A stretch of DNA of 64,000 nucleotides, from NCBI RefSeq assembly GCF_019132875.1, contig NZ_JAHSPF010000006.1, positions 1-64,000 on the forward strand. Reading direction: 5' to 3'. A program made the position numbers and the translations under genes. Origin of the DNA: Erwinia phyllosphaerae. GTDB lineage: Bacteria > Pseudomonadota > Gammaproteobacteria > Enterobacterales > Enterobacteriaceae. The notes beneath the pieces were generated by a model. The model was not told the origin of the DNA, made no database searches, and saw only the letters and a program-made list of their open reading frames with translations. Below are positions 27,110 to 38,986 of this stretch, piece by piece; the first letter of the stretch is position 1; each line of letters begins with the position of its first letter.

Positions 27110-27607
27110 TTATGCAGCTTCTTTTGCGTCGCGTACGGCAGCCAGAGTGCGGACCAGTTTGCCTGCAGCGGCTTCTTTCATGGTCGACATCAGACGTGCC
27201 AGTGCTTCTTCGTAAGTTGGCAGAGTTGCCAGACGGTCGATATTCGCCGCCGTGATCAGCTCACCTTCAAAGGCCGCAGCTTTGACCTCAAATTTTGCAT
27301 TCGCTTTCGCGAACTCTTTGAACAGACGAGCAGCAGCGCCCGGGTGTTCCATAGAGTATGCAATCAGGGTCGGACCAACAAACGTGTCTTTCAGGATCTC
27401 AAACTGAGTTCCTTCAACGACGCGGCGCAGCAGGGTGTTACGAACAACACGCATGTAAACGCCAGCTTCACGACCTGCTTTACGCAGTTCAGTCATTTTG
27501 CCTACTGGTACGCCGCGAGAATCCGCAACTACCGCAGACAGCGCGCCTTTGGCTACTTCGGTGACTTCAGCAACAATCGCTTGTTTGTCTTGAAGATTTA
27601 ATGCCAT
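27110..27607 (-). CDS. rplJ: Ribosomal protein uL10
   Basis: The 165-residue base of the ribosomal stalk; its C-terminal helix carries the L7/L12 dimers. The N-terminus [20 protein letters not shown] and the RNA-binding domain ([17 protein letters not shown]) match E. coli. L10 bound to L12 represses its own translation through the long leader upstream. The ATG has an AGGAG ribosome-binding site (CCAGGAGCAAAAGCTA). Confidence 0.98.
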   Translation of the reverse strand: MALNLQDKQAIVAEVTEVAKGALSAVVADSRGVPVGKMTELRKAGREAGVYMRVVRNTLLRRVVEGTQFEILKDTFVGPTLIAYSMEHPGAAARLFKEFAKANAKFEVKAAAFEGELITAANIDRLATLPTYEEALARLMSTMKEAAAGKLVRTLAAVRDAKEAA

Positions 27608-27821
27608 TAGCTTTTGCTCCTGGATTTTTACCGGAGAAGGATTCCTCCGGAACTCACATCACCTGCCGACATCACTGAAGGCAGGCGCTCAAACACGGTG
27701 AGCAGAATCCAGCAAAGACTATAAAAATATTCTTCAGGTTCTGTCACCGTCTACGCAGGAAATTAAGTCTCTCGCGAAACACCTGCGGTCTTGGACGGAG
27801 GCCTGGATAAGGCCAGGCTCC
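27608..27821 (-). ncRNA. L10 leader (rplJL autoregulatory RNA)
   Basis: The 214 nt before rplJ closely follow the E. coli L10 leader. They open with the GGAGCCTGGCC / GGCCTCC hairpin, continue with GACCGCAGG and GACGGTGACAGAACC, and end with CTCCGG-type hairpins close to the start codon. The L10-(L12)4 complex binds this RNA and represses rplJL translation. The rest of the gap up to rplA (27822-27904) should hold the rplJ promoter. Confidence 0.9.
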
Positions 27822-27904
27822 AACCGAAAATTCTTTCTGCTCTGTATAAATACAGGACAACGGGCGTAAGATTCTAGACGAAACTTTCGCCCGCGTAAAG
27901 CAGA

Positions 27905-29089
<1,185 letters not shown>

Positions 29090-29118
29090 TTAATATTCAC
29101 GCGCTGAACCAGCGCATA

Positions 29119-29156
29119 AAAACAAAAGGCGCGAAATTGTAGGGCAATTTCGCGCC
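29119..29156 (-). terminator. secE-nusG terminator
   Basis: On the minus strand GGCGCGAAATTG and CAATTTCGCGCC form a 12-bp stem with a 5-nt loop, followed by TTTTGTTTTT. It separates secE-nusG from rplKA. Confidence 0.93.
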
Positions 29157-29211
29157 TCTCGCAACTGATATCTGTATTCCGGCCTACATTTTGCGCAAGC
29201 CGGACCCAGCG

Positions 29212-29757
29212 TCAGCCTTTCTCAACCTGTCCAAAATCCAGCTCTACCGGCGTTGCACGGCCAAAGATGGAAACGGAAACTTTCAGGCGGCTTTTCTCAT
29301 AGTCCACTTCTTCAACCACACCGTTAAAGTCGGCAAACGGGCCGTCGTTAACGCGAACCATTTCACCTGGTTCAAACAGGGTTTTCGGACGTGGCTTATC
29401 ACCCGCAGACTGCAGGCGATTCATAATCGCGTCGACTTCTTTATCGCTAATAGGTGCCGGACGATCGGAGGTACCACCAATGAATCCCATGACGCGGGGC
29501 ACGCTGCGCACCAGGTGCCAGCTTGCATCGTTCATGACCATTTGTACCAGAACATAACCGGGGAAGAACTTGCGTTCGCTTTTACGACGCTGCCCGCCAC
29601 GGATCTCAACCACTTCTTCGGTTGGAACCATGACGTCGCCAAAAAGCTCTTCCATGTTATGTAATTTGATATGCTCGCGCAGCGACTGGGCTACACGGCC
29701 TTCAAAGCCGGAAAACGCCTGAACGACGTACCAGCGCTTTTTTGGAGCTTCAGACAT
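29212..29757 (-). CDS. nusG: Transcription elongation/termination factor NusG
   Basis: NusG travels with RNA polymerase, suppresses pausing, supports Rho termination and links to the ribosome through S10. The 181 residues hold the NGN domain ([20 protein letters not shown], then [20 protein letters not shown]) and a C-terminal KOW domain ([20 protein letters not shown]). It starts 1 nt after the secE stop, an essential-gene pair conserved across bacteria. Confidence 0.99.
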   Translation of the reverse strand: MSEAPKKRWYVVQAFSGFEGRVAQSLREHIKLHNMEELFGDVMVPTEEVVEIRGGQRRKSERKFFPGYVLVQMVMNDASWHLVRSVPRVMGFIGGTSDRPAPISDKEVDAIMNRLQSAGDKPRPKTLFEPGEMVRVNDGPFADFNGVVEEVDYEKSRLKVSVSIFGRATPVELDFGQVEKG

Positions 29758-29758
29758 C

Positions 29759-30142
29759 TCAGAACCTCAGGCCAGTGATAAACGATACGAGACGAACCAG
29801 AATACCATCCAGTCCCCACAAAATCAGTGACATCACGGCAGTAACCGCGGCAACGATTAACGTGGTATGCAACGTTTCCTGACGAGTCGGCCAAATAACC
29901 TTGCGAACTTCCGTGCGCGCTTCACGGGCAAATGCCAGCGTTGCTTTGCCTTTCGTCGTCAGCAGCGCAATGCCACCTGCTGCTGCGATCAGGATTACAA
30001 CGGCCAGCGCGCGCAGTGGGAGGGTAACTTCACGGTAATAGTAGTTGCCGACAACGGCCACGAGCAGCAGCACAGCTACCGCTAACCATTTTACCGTTTC
30101 CAGTCCGCGCCCGCTCCCTTGAGCTTCGGTATTAGCACTCAT
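29759..30142 (-). CDS. secE: Preprotein translocase subunit SecE
   Basis: An inner-membrane clamp of the SecYEG channel. The three-span enterobacterial form is seen: hydrophobic segments at about residues 18-36, 43-62 and 93-115. The essential amphipathic motif [17 protein letters not shown] precedes the last span. The frame is open 15 nt further, but the start at 30142 gives [15 protein letters not shown] and 127 residues, exactly as in E. coli. Confidence 0.97.
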   Translation of the reverse strand: MSANTEAQGSGRGLETVKWLAVAVLLLVAVVGNYYYREVTLPLRALAVVILIAAAGGIALLTTKGKATLAFAREARTEVRKVIWPTRQETLHTTLIVAAVTAVMSLILWGLDGILVRLVSFITGLRF

Positions 30143-30313
30143 AAACCAACCTGCCACAATAGATCAGAAACTATTTTGCCGCGTCATACGCGGCAACCGA
30201 ACCGAATGATGCTGTCAGGCGAAACTCGGCATATAACGCCGTGCTACAGAGCCTGCCTCAGCAATGATTATGGTTGAAAATCACTGATGAGCCAGGTTCT
30301 ATGTTACAGCGTG

Positions 30314-30339
30314 CAAAAAGGGCATCAAATGATGCCCTC
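30314..30339 (-). terminator. tufB terminator
   Basis: On the minus strand GGGCATC and GATGCCC pair around a 4-nt loop and are followed by T5. It is about 30 nt after the tuf stop and ends the tRNA-tufB operon. Confidence 0.92.
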
Positions 30340-30371
30340 TTCTTGTGCGTTGCGTCAAATATTATCAGCGA

Positions 30372-31592
<1,221 letters not shown>

Positions 31593-31669
31593 TCACCACA
31601 TCAACCAGGCAGTGCCTGAACTGTTGAATTTTAACGTACAGAGAAGAATCAGGGAGGGAGATTTAGAAG

Positions 31670-31745
31670 TGGTGCTGATACCCAGAGTCGAACTGGGGAC
31701 CTCACCCTTACCAAGGGTGCGCTCTACCAACTGAGCCATATCAGC
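31670..31745 (-). tRNA. thrT: tRNA-Thr (GGT)
   Basis: A 76-nt cloverleaf with encoded CCA. The acceptor begins GCTGATAT and the anticodon loop TTGGTAA gives GGT. The T-arm reads GTTCGACTC. It is the last tRNA before tufB, the position of thrT. Confidence 0.97.
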
Positions 31746-31751
31746 ACGGCT

Positions 31752-31826
<75 letters not shown>

Positions 31827-32114
31827 ATCCTGGAACTCGGCTACCTGTTCTGTCTGTAGCTTATGAATAACAGAAATGCTTTCCTGCTACTCGAGTCAAC
31901 CCGCATTTGCTTGATGACTCTGACTGTGCTTGTGCTCAGCCTGAAATCTGTATTTGCAGCCTGATGGTGCAAGGCTGAAATGGTGGTGGGAAAAGGATGA
32001 AGTCGCGCTGCTCCTTGCCCTACCGGGTCAAACCTTCGAGGTCGAAGCTTCTCGTCCTTCCCCGTGGGGAAGCTGGAGAACTTTGCCTCTTATTAACACT
32101 GCGAACAATGTTAA
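31827..32114 (-). other. Long spacer between tyrU and glyT
   Basis: The spacer is 288 nt. It should be transcribed as part of the tRNA-tufB precursor. It contains a degenerate copy of the tRNA-Tyr 3' end (see the repeat at 31981-32047) and no credible gene. Confidence 0.6.
31981..32047 (-). repeat. Degenerate duplicate of the tRNA-Tyr 3' part
   Basis: On the plus strand 31981-31998 matches 32115-32132, the CCA end and acceptor/T-arm of tRNA-Tyr, at 17 of 18 positions. 32031-32047 matches 32137-32153 (AACCTTCGAGGTCGAAG against AACCTTCGAAGTCGATG) at 15 of 17. About 32 unrelated nt lie between the two matches, so the copy is broken and cannot fold as a tRNA. It recalls the tRNA-derived repeats after E. 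coli tyrT. Confidence 0.7.
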
Positions 32115-32199
<85 letters not shown>

Positions 32200-32211
32200 T
32201 GGGGTACTTGA

Positions 32212-32287
<76 letters not shown>

Positions 32288-32301
32288 ATCAAGTGGTGCG
32301 C

Positions 32302-32330
32302 ATTCTAGGAAGACTGGAGGCGGGATGCAA
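32302..32330 (-). promoter_or_regulatory. thrU-tufB operon promoter (stable-RNA type)
   Basis: On the minus strand TTGCAT (32325-32330) and TAGAAT (32302-32307) are spaced by 17 bp. A GCGC discriminator follows, as in stringently controlled tRNA and rRNA promoters. An A/T-rich stretch upstream (32331-32345) may serve as an UP element. Confidence 0.85.
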
Positions 32331-32738
32331 CAAAAAAATTGCGATAAAAGTTCTTATGCCTGTTATTTGTGCAATTCTTCGCAAAATCCTGCTTTGTATC
32401 AATGGAAATGCGCAAAGAAACAGCGATAGCGTTATTTTTTAACCAGCACGAAGGCGCGGATTTCGGCGGTTTACCCATGAACTATCGTCGCGTTTTTCTA
32501 AATGTCCGAAGAATCGCGGCTTGTTTCAGAGAATCGTAGCGCTAATTTTTCAATAAATGCGGCGGCCGTTGCGTTTGCACCCGCAAATTTTATTTTTCCT
32601 TCTGGTTACGCCCCGTCTGGTGTTAACCTCCTGCCCATTGTTTTCTGAAATTTACCTTAGTTACGCGTTTAGAAAGAGCCGATACGTTCGCTCTGTCTAT
32701 CCTGGCGTCACCACAGGCGAGTTCTTGCTGGCAGAAGC
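32331..32738. other. Divergent intergenic region between the tRNA operon and coaA
   Basis: About 400 nt without a credible gene. It must hold the upstream activating region of the tRNA operon (Fis sites expected by analogy with E. coli) and the coaA promoter. I could not pick a convincing coaA -35/-10 pair. Confidence 0.5.
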
Positions 32739-33692
32739 ATGCATATGAAAAAAGAGTCCTTGTTGACCACACCCTATCTGCAATTTAATCGTTCGCAATG
32801 GGCCGCGCTGCGTGATTCCGTGCCGATGACCCTGAGTAAAGAAGAAATTGCGCAGCTGGAAGGGATAAACGAAGATCTCTCTCTGAATGAAGTCGCAGAG
32901 ATTTATCTGCCGTTGTCCAGACTTCTTAACTTCTATATCAATTCTGATTTACGTCGTCAGGCGGTACTTGAACAGTTTCTTGGCACTAACGGCCAGAAGG
33001 TTCCTTATATTATAAGTATCGCTGGCAGCGTGGCCGTAGGAAAAAGCACGACCGCACGCGTTTTGCAGGCGCTGCTGAGCCGCTGGCCGGAACATCGCCG
33101 CGTTGAGCTGATTACCACCGACGGCTTTTTGCATCCAAACCAGATATTAAAAGAACGCGGGCTGATGAAGAAAAAAGGCTTCCCGCAGTCTTACGATATG
33201 CATCGCTTAGTGAATTTTGTATCCGACCTTAAATCAGGCGCGGCGCAGGTCACGGCCCCCGTTTATTCGCATTTAATTTACGACGTCATTCCCGATGGCG
33301 ATAAAGTCGTACAGCAGCCGGATATTTTGATTCTGGAAGGATTAAATGTTCTGCAAAGCGGCATGGATTATCCACACGATCCCCATCACGTGTTTGTCTC
33401 GGACTTTGTGGACTTTTCCATTTATGTCGATGCGCCAGAAGATCTGCTGCGCCACTGGTATATCAATCGCTTCCTGAAGTTCCGCAAAGGCGCTTTTACC
33501 GATCCGGATTCTTATTTTCATAACTATGCGCAGCTGCCTGAAGATGAAGCCGTGGGCATCGCTACTCAGCTGTGGGAAGAAATTAATCTGATGAACCTGA
33601 AAGAGAATATTTTGCCGACGCGTGAGAGAGCCAGTCTGATTATGACCAAGAGCACCGATCACGCGGTGGATCTGGTCAGGCTCAGAAAGTAG
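32739..33692 (+). CDS. coaA: Pantothenate kinase, type I
   Basis: The first, rate-controlling enzyme of coenzyme A synthesis; it phosphorylates pantothenate and is inhibited by CoA. The 317 residues match E. coli CoaA throughout. The P-loop is GSVAVGKS (about residue 95). [18 protein letters not shown], with the catalytic aspartate, and [20 protein letters not shown] follow. ATG 32739 and ATG 32745 are both possible and neither has a strong ribosome-binding site. It is divergent from the tRNA-tufB operon as in E. coli, but birA is not next to it. Confidence 0.97.
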   Translation: MHMKKESLLTTPYLQFNRSQWAALRDSVPMTLSKEEIAQLEGINEDLSLNEVAEIYLPLSRLLNFYINSDLRRQAVLEQFLGTNGQKVPYIISIAGSVAVGKSTTARVLQALLSRWPEHRRVELITTDGFLHPNQILKERGLMKKKGFPQSYDMHRLVNFVSDLKSGAAQVTAPVYSHLIYDVIPDGDKVVQQPDILILEGLNVLQSGMDYPHDPHHVFVSDFVDFSIYVDAPEDLLRHWYINRFLKFRKGAFTDPDSYFHNYAQLPEDEAVGIATQLWEEINLMNLKENILPTRERASLIMTKSTDHAVDLVRLRK

Positions 33693-33756
33693 CGCCTACC
33701 GGTTACGCCACGGATGGCGTGTAAACCCCTACCGCTGCCGGGAAATCTTTCTCTGC

Positions 33757-34653
33757 TTAACGGCGCGAGGCCAGCCAGACGGCATAGGCTTCGTCCCAGA
33801 TAGCCGCAGGCGTTCCTGCCCTGCCCAGTCCAAACCCGTGCCCACCCCGCGTAATTTTAATCTGCTCAACCGGTACGCCCATGCGGCGACAGGCATCGTG
33901 CATAATCTGCGTATTGTGCGGATTAGAGGTATGGTCATCTTCCGCCTGCGCTAAAAACGTCGGCGGAAACCTGCGCGTAACGTAATTTTCTACCGACCAG
34001 CCGGCTTCGTCAGCCGGTGAAGCATTTTTCCCAACAAGCTCGATATGCGTATGCGTGTGGGTATAAGGTGCTTCCAGCGTAATCACCGGATAAATCAGCC
34101 CGACGCTGTCCGCAACCGGCGCGACGTTGTCCAGGGCATCCCGTGGAGAGTAGGTGACAAAATCTGGCCGCGCGGCCGTCATCCCCATCAGGTGGCCGCC
34201 AGCAGAAAAGCCCAGTAAGTGCACTTTTCTTTCCATAGACCGTACCAGCCTGATAGCGCGCTGCGCATCCTGGAAAGGCGCCAGCCTGCCCGCGTGCCAT
34301 TTTTCGTGTGGCAGACGATAGCTCAGCACATAAGCCGTATAGCCGCGAGCGTTCAGCCAGCGCGCCACGGGCCACGCTTCGCCGCCCATCCCTATCCAGC
34401 GATAGCCGCCGCCCGCCGCAATCAGCACGGCCGAACCGTTCGGCTCCTGCGGCTGAAAGCGCTGGATGGCCGGACTGACAATGTTTGACCAGGAACCGTT
34501 CGAGGAAATATGCAGGTCGCCGCTGGGGCCGCCGCCGCCCGGCGGTTCATCCTGCCATAAAGGAATGATGTCCTCTCTGGCAAACAATTTCCCGGCCGTC
34601 ATGGCAAGCATCGCTGCGCCTGTTCCCATTATTAACCGACGTCGACTAATCAT
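33757..34653 (-). CDS. Exported alpha/beta-hydrolase (acetylesterase-like)
   Basis: A probable secreted carbohydrate or small-ester esterase of 298 residues. The N-terminus ISRRRLIMGTGAAMLAMTAG has a twin arginine followed by a hydrophobic stretch, so Tat export is likely. The serine nucleophile is in GFSAGG (about residue 153). A candidate acid is in AEDDHTSNPHNT and the histidine is in GGHGFGLG. GGGYRWIGMGGEAWPVARWL forms the oxyanion region. An odd THTHTHI run lies at about residue 209. Relatives are annotated as acetyl xylan or pectin acetylesterases. Its substrate is unknown. Confidence 0.78.
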   Translation of the reverse strand: MISRRRLIMGTGAAMLAMTAGKLFAREDIIPLWQDEPPGGGGPSGDLHISSNGSWSNIVSPAIQRFQPQEPNGSAVLIAAGGGYRWIGMGGEAWPVARWLNARGYTAYVLSYRLPHEKWHAGRLAPFQDAQRAIRLVRSMERKVHLLGFSAGGHLMGMTAARPDFVTYSPRDALDNVAPVADSVGLIYPVITLEAPYTHTHTHIELVGKNASPADEAGWSVENYVTRRFPPTFLAQAEDDHTSNPHNTQIMHDACRRMGVPVEQIKITRGGHGFGLGRAGTPAAIWDEAYAVWLASRR

Positions 34654-34896
34654 CTGACAGAGTTTTCCTCAGTAACCTAACTATGCTGTCCCGTTTCGGG
34701 CACGGTTCGTCCGCTCATTGATGCGCCAGATGCCAGAAAGTAACGGCAGTGCAGAAGATAATGGCCGGGCTTTTTATTTATCGGTCAGAAAAACCGTTTT
34801 TTTATGCGATTTTGCCCTGTACAAGCAAGCAAAATTAACGATGCGGGGAAAAACAGGTGAATATGCCCGGAACAGGCCGGGCAGAAGACAAAACGA
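34654..34896. other. Intergenic region upstream of the esterase
   Basis: These 240 nt hold no convincing gene. Weak short frames are present but lack a ribosome-binding site or homology that I can recognise. Confidence 0.4.
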
Positions 34897-35403
34897 TCAG
34901 TGAATGCTGCCTTTTTCCCTACGTGACATGGCGTCCAGGTAACCCATGACGAAAGCGGAAAGAACAAAGGCCAGATGGATAATCACATACCACATCAGCT
35001 TATTGTCGGGAATGTTTCTCGCGTCCATAAATACGCGCAACAGGTGAATAGAAGAAATCGCCACAATAGAAGCGGCTACCTTGTTTTTCAGCGAGCCGGA
35101 GTCCATTTTTCCCAGCCAGCTCAGCTTTTCCTTGTGCTCGGAAATATCCAGTCTGGAGACAAAGTTTTCATAACCGGACAGCATCACCATAACCAGCAGG
35201 CCGCCAACCAGCGTGAGATCGATCATCGACAACAGAACCAGCACCAGATCGTTCTCCGCCATGCTCAAAATGTTTGGCAACAGATGAAAAACTTCCTGGA
35301 AGAATTTGATCGCCAGCGCCAGCAGGCCTAATGAGAGGCCAAGGTAGATGGGCGCCAGCAGCCAACGCGAGGCATAAATAAGGTTTTCAGTGAAACGTTC
35401 CAT
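34897..35403 (-). CDS. yqhA: UPF0114 inner-membrane protein YqhA
   Basis: A 168-residue integral membrane protein of unknown function. Hydrophobic segments are visible at about residues 14-35, 55-77, 107-125 and 136-155. The sequence follows E. coli YqhA nearly residue by residue ([58 protein letters not shown]). In E. coli yqhA lies elsewhere on the chromosome, so its place here is part of the rearranged region after coaA. Confidence 0.93.
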   Translation of the reverse strand: MERFTENLIYASRWLLAPIYLGLSLGLLALAIKFFQEVFHLLPNILSMAENDLVLVLLSMIDLTLVGGLLVMVMLSGYENFVSRLDISEHKEKLSWLGKMDSGSLKNKVAASIVAISSIHLLRVFMDARNIPDNKLMWYVIIHLAFVLSAFVMGYLDAMSRREKGSIH

Positions 35404-35498
35404 AGCATTCCGTCAACAAATTAACACGGGCGTTAGTATACCTGATGGAATGTTAAAATTTTCACGCTTGCAGCGCGGCCGGCCGCAATTCTCCGGGT

Positions 35499-35726
35499 TT
35501 ATTCTGTCACGGCATCCGCAGCCCCGGTGGAGGCAGGTTCAAGGACGCGGCGTATCTGGCGATCGAGACCGCGTATTCCCTGCACCAGCTCATTCCCCGC
35601 TTTCACTGAAGTGAAGCAAAAGCCCGGATCGCATTGAGCAGCTTCAGCCAGCGTCGGCGGGTTACCGACGGCAGCAAAGCTGGCATTGTTGATAACCAGC
35701 AACATAAGAAGACAATATTTTTTCAT
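35499..35726 (-). CDS. Small exported protein with a CX4C motif
   Basis: A 75-residue protein that I do not recognise. Residues 1-18 (MKKYCLLMLLVINNASFA) look like a Sec signal peptide cleaved near Ala18. The mature part of about 57 residues has two cysteines as CDPGFC (C32 and C37), which could form a disulfide in the periplasm, and a charged C-terminal half. It starts 29 nt after the AraC-type gene on the same strand, so the two may be one transcript and the regulator may control it. Confidence 0.6.
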   Translation of the reverse strand: MKKYCLLMLLVINNASFAAVGNPPTLAEAAQCDPGFCFTSVKAGNELVQGIRGLDRQIRRVLEPASTGAADAVTE

Positions 35727-35755
35727 GGGATGCTTCTGCCTGCGCGAGTGGAAAA

Positions 35756-36088
35756 TCAGTGCAGCTCGCGATGCTGATTGCGATAGTCTCTTGGCGTCAC
35801 GTTAAAATGCTTTTTAAATACGCGCTGGAAACACTGTTGTGAAGAAAATCCCAGATCCATTGAGATGGTCATAATGGTTTTATGCGATGTTACCAGGCTT
35901 CTGGCCGCTTCATCCAGGCGACGGCAGCGGATAAAACTGCCCAGCGTCATACCTTTTTTCTCTTTAAAGGCGCGCTGTAAGTGCCATTTAGAATAACCAG
36001 AGCGAGCCGCTACGGCCTCAATATTTAAACCATCGTCCAGATGCGCCTCGATCCAGTCGATAATGACGTCTACGATTTCACCTTTCAC
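35756..36088 (-). CDS. AraC-family regulator of the SoxS/MarA/RamA type
   Basis: A 110-residue protein made only of the double helix-turn-helix AraC domain, without a sensing domain, like SoxS, MarA and RamA. The first helix-turn-helix is in LNIEAVAARSGYSKWHLQRA and the second in ISMDLGFSSQQCFQRVFKKH, followed by FNVTPRDYR. Such proteins are controlled by their own level and activate stress or efflux genes. No soxR is adjacent, so it is not soxS by context. It is divergent from a LysR gene. Confidence 0.88.
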   Translation of the reverse strand: MKGEIVDVIIDWIEAHLDDGLNIEAVAARSGYSKWHLQRAFKEKKGMTLGSFIRCRRLDEAARSLVTSHKTIMTISMDLGFSSQQCFQRVFKKHFNVTPRDYRNQHRELH

Positions 36089-36271
36089 TTGCTTTCTCCT
36101 GCGACAGCACGCTGCAAACCGCGCCGCCCGCCCACGATGTAATTTTATATCTATATGTTTTTATTAGTTAAATTAAGATATGCAAAAAAGTACGTAACAT
36201 ATCAAAATTTGATGGCAGGAAGGATATAAAGAAGCATAAAATAGTTCAAATAGATAATTTTAATCTTCGTT

Positions 36272-36288
36272 TATAGATATCATCTATA
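36272..36288. promoter_or_regulatory. Perfect palindrome before the LysR gene
   Basis: TATAGAT and ATCTATA flank ATC in a 17-bp perfect inverted repeat ending 10 nt before the LysR ATG. It contains the T-N11-A core of LysR-type operators, so autoregulation is plausible. Confidence 0.5.
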
Positions 36289-36298
36289 GAGGCAGGAA

Positions 36299-37198
36299 AT
36301 GTTAGATCTCAACCTGGTGCGCGTTTTCACCGCTATCTATGAAACCCGCAGCGTCAGCGGTGCCGCCGATCGTCTTTTTATCACTCAGCCTTCCGCCAGC
36401 TACGCGCTGGCCCGCTTGCGCAGTGAAACAAATGATGAGCTGTTTAAGCGCAGCCGCAAAGGAATGGAGCCTACGCCAACGGCTACCCAACTGTATAAAG
36501 TGTTTAAAAAATCGCTAACCGGCATTGAAAAAGCCGTAGCGGAAACGCGGGTCTTTTCGCCGGAGACCTCGCGCTATAAGTTTCGCCTCGCGCTTTCCGA
36601 TTTGGGCGAACTGTTATTGCTGCCAAAACTGATCGCGCTTTTCCGCAATGTCGCGCCGCATATCCAGCTGGAAGTGGTGCCGGTAGATGTGCACAGGCTG
36701 GATGAATGGCTGCTCACGGGAAAAATCGATGCGGCGCTCTGTAGCCGCAACGAATCCGTTTCTTCCGCTCAGCGCGAACTTATGGTGTATGAACGTTACG
36801 TCTGCCTGTTGAACGTTGATCATCCCCGCATTGGCGAAACCCTGTCGCTGGATGAATATATGCAGGAGCGCCATGTGGTGGTTGCCGCCACCAGCGGCCA
36901 TCATATTGTGGAAGACAGGCTGAAAGAGTTTGAGCTGGAAAGGGAAATTGCGCTGGAGGTTCCGCATTTTGCCGCGCTTGGCGAACTGATCGCTTCCAGC
37001 GAACTGCTGGTCACGCTGCCTTCCAGCGCCGCCAGAATTTATGCCCGCCGTGGCAATGGCCGCATGCTGGAGCTGCCTTTCCACGTTCCCAATCAGGAGG
37101 TTTTTCTCTACGCGCACACGGAAATTGGCGACATCACCGCAAAAACCTGGTTTTACAACGTTTTAAGAATTGCCGGCCCGACCATGATCGATCCCTGA
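36299..37198 (+). CDS. LysR-family transcription regulator
   Basis: A 299-residue LysR protein. The winged helix occupies about residues 1-60 (LNLVRVFTAIYETRSVSGAA, then LFITQPSASYALARLR). The effector domain follows (KFRLALSDLGELLLLPKLIA). It is followed on the same strand by an organic-anion transporter gene, the most likely target, across a 316-nt gap with an inverted repeat. It is divergent from the AraC-type gene. The ligand cannot be read from the sequence. Confidence 0.87.
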   Translation: MLDLNLVRVFTAIYETRSVSGAADRLFITQPSASYALARLRSETNDELFKRSRKGMEPTPTATQLYKVFKKSLTGIEKAVAETRVFSPETSRYKFRLALSDLGELLLLPKLIALFRNVAPHIQLEVVPVDVHRLDEWLLTGKIDAALCSRNESVSSAQRELMVYERYVCLLNVDHPRIGETLSLDEYMQERHVVVAATSGHHIVEDRLKEFELEREIALEVPHFAALGELIASSELLVTLPSSAARIYARRGNGRMLELPFHVPNQEVFLYAHTEIGDITAKTWFYNVLRIAGPTMIDP

Positions 37199-37514
37199 CG
37201 GCCCGCCGTCATAGATGAGTTTTTCTACAGAAAAGCAGACGGAGACCACATTCCCCACGGCCCCTTTCGCTGGTAAAGCGAATAACTCACGGAATGTGAA
37301 CCGCTTCAAGCCGCCTTGTGCATTCCTCCTGATTTACCGCTTTTTCGAGGTACCAATTCCGGCAATCGCATAATGACCCGCCGTAAAGCCTCTTCCTATA
37401 GTTGATCCAACCCTCATCAGCGGCGGTTTTCTTCGCTGCCTGCCGCTGTGACCAGTGTCGAATTCCGCTATCTGTGCGCGCGGTTGTAGCACGATCAATA
37501 AAAGGTTTATCACT
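37199..37514 (+). promoter_or_regulatory. Upstream region of the MFS gene with inverted repeats
   Basis: No gene is seen in these 316 nt. CACATTCC (37247-37254) and GGAATGTG (37291-37298) are exact inverted copies. Between them TTCGC (37266-37270) and GCGAA (37278-37282) form an inner hairpin. This could be an operator pair or a structured leader of the transporter gene. Confidence 0.4.
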
Positions 37515-38888
37515 ATGATTGCCAAAAACGGATCGCACGTACGCGTGTGGATACTCATGCTGATACTGTTTCTCTCCGTCATCGCCTACGCGGATCGCTC
37601 AATTCTTTCTATTGCGGGCGGCGCTATTAAAGATGAATTTGGCCTGTCGCCAGTGCAGCTCGGTTTTATTCTGTCGGCTTTTAGCTGGGCCTACGTGATT
37701 GGCCAAATCCCCGGCGGCCTGTTTCTCGATCGTTACGGCACGAAAAGGGTGTATGGCGTCACGCTGGTGCTCTGGTCGCTTGCCACGCTGGCCATGGGAT
37801 TTATCGGCGAATTCTCTTCGGGCGTGACCGGCGCGCTGATACTGATGTTTACGCTGCGCTTTCTGCTGGGATTGATCGAAGCGCCCAGCTTTCCCGCCAA
37901 CGCCCGCGTCGCCATTATGTGGTTTCCCAAAGCCGAGCGCGGCCGTGCCTCGTCGCTGTTTGCCTCTTCGCAATATTTCGCCGTCGCGATTTTCTCACCG
38001 TTGTCGGGCTGGCTGGTTTCGCGGTTCGGCTGGCCGTGGCCGTTCTTTGTTCTGGGAACAATCGGCATCGCCGCTTTCTTTGTCTGGCTCTGGTATATGC
38101 AGGAGCCGCGTACGCATCGCAGCGTTTCCTCACAAGAGCTGGACTATATTGCAGCAGGCGGCGGACTGGTTGATATCGACTCCGTTGCGCAGCGTAAAGA
38201 GAAAGCGCCCGTTTCACGCGATATGTTCCGCAAGCTATTAACCAATCGCATGTTGTGGTGCGCCTATATTGGTCAGTACTGCATTATAGCGCTGAGCTAC
38301 TTCTTTATTACCTGGTTCCCCATTTATCTGGTGCAGGATCGCGGGATGGATATCCTGCACGCCGGATTTGCGACCGTAGCCCCTGCCCTGTTTGGTTTTG
38401 CGGGCGGTATTTCCGGCGGCATTATCTCTGACTATCTGATCCGTACGGGCTGGTCGGTTTCCTGGGCACGAAAAACGCCCTATATCGTCGGCATGCTGAT
38501 GGCGGCCACGCTGATTGCCGCAGCGGGCGTTAACAGCAACTTCTGGGTAATTGCCATTATGTCTTTTGCCTTTTACGGCAAAGGCGTGGCGGCGGGAGCG
38601 GGGACCTGGGCAGTGATTAGCGATACGGCTCCTAAAGAGGCGGTCGGCCTCGCCGGTGCCATTTTTAACTGCGTCGGCAATATCGCCGGGATCGTTACGC
38701 CGGTTATCTTCGGTTATCTGGTTGCGCTAACCGGCAGCTATAGCGTGGGTCTGTTCTTTGTTGGCGCTCACTGTGTAGTGGCGGCGTGCTGTTTTCTGTT
38801 TGTTATGGGGCCAATTGAGCGCGTCGGCGGCGAAACGCGGGAAGATAAGCCGCTGCCCGGCGGGATTTCCGTACCGCGCCAGCTTTAA
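37515..38888 (+). CDS. MFS transporter, anion:cation symporter family
   Basis: An inner-membrane carrier of 457 residues with about 12 hydrophobic spans. IAYADRSILSIAGGAIKDEF near the N-terminus and LDRYGTKRVYG (the MFS loop 2-3 motif) are typical of the sugar-acid and organic-anion group, which includes glucarate, galactonate and hexuronate carriers. The frame is open from 37455, but ATG 37515 behind AAAGG is the likely start. A LysR gene sits upstream. No catabolic enzyme genes lie beside it, so the substrate stays open. Confidence 0.85.
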   Translation: MIAKNGSHVRVWILMLILFLSVIAYADRSILSIAGGAIKDEFGLSPVQLGFILSAFSWAYVIGQIPGGLFLDRYGTKRVYGVTLVLWSLATLAMGFIGEFSSGVTGALILMFTLRFLLGLIEAPSFPANARVAIMWFPKAERGRASSLFASSQYFAVAIFSPLSGWLVSRFGWPWPFFVLGTIGIAAFFVWLWYMQEPRTHRSVSSQELDYIAAGGGLVDIDSVAQRKEKAPVSRDMFRKLLTNRMLWCAYIGQYCIIALSYFFITWFPIYLVQDRGMDILHAGFATVAPALFGFAGGISGGIISDYLIRTGWSVSWARKTPYIVGMLMAATLIAAAGVNSNFWVIAIMSFAFYGKGVAAGAGTWAVISDTAPKEAVGLAGAIFNCVGNIAGIVTPVIFGYLVALTGSYSVGLFFVGAHCVVAACCFLFVMGPIERVGGETREDKPLPGGISVPRQL

Positions 38889-38986
38889 CGGCCCGTGCGG
38901 TAATGGCGGAAGAGATTGATCCCGGCTCGCAAAATCGTCACTTTAGCGTCATGGTTATCGGATACGCATAAAGATGGAGTCTCCCG

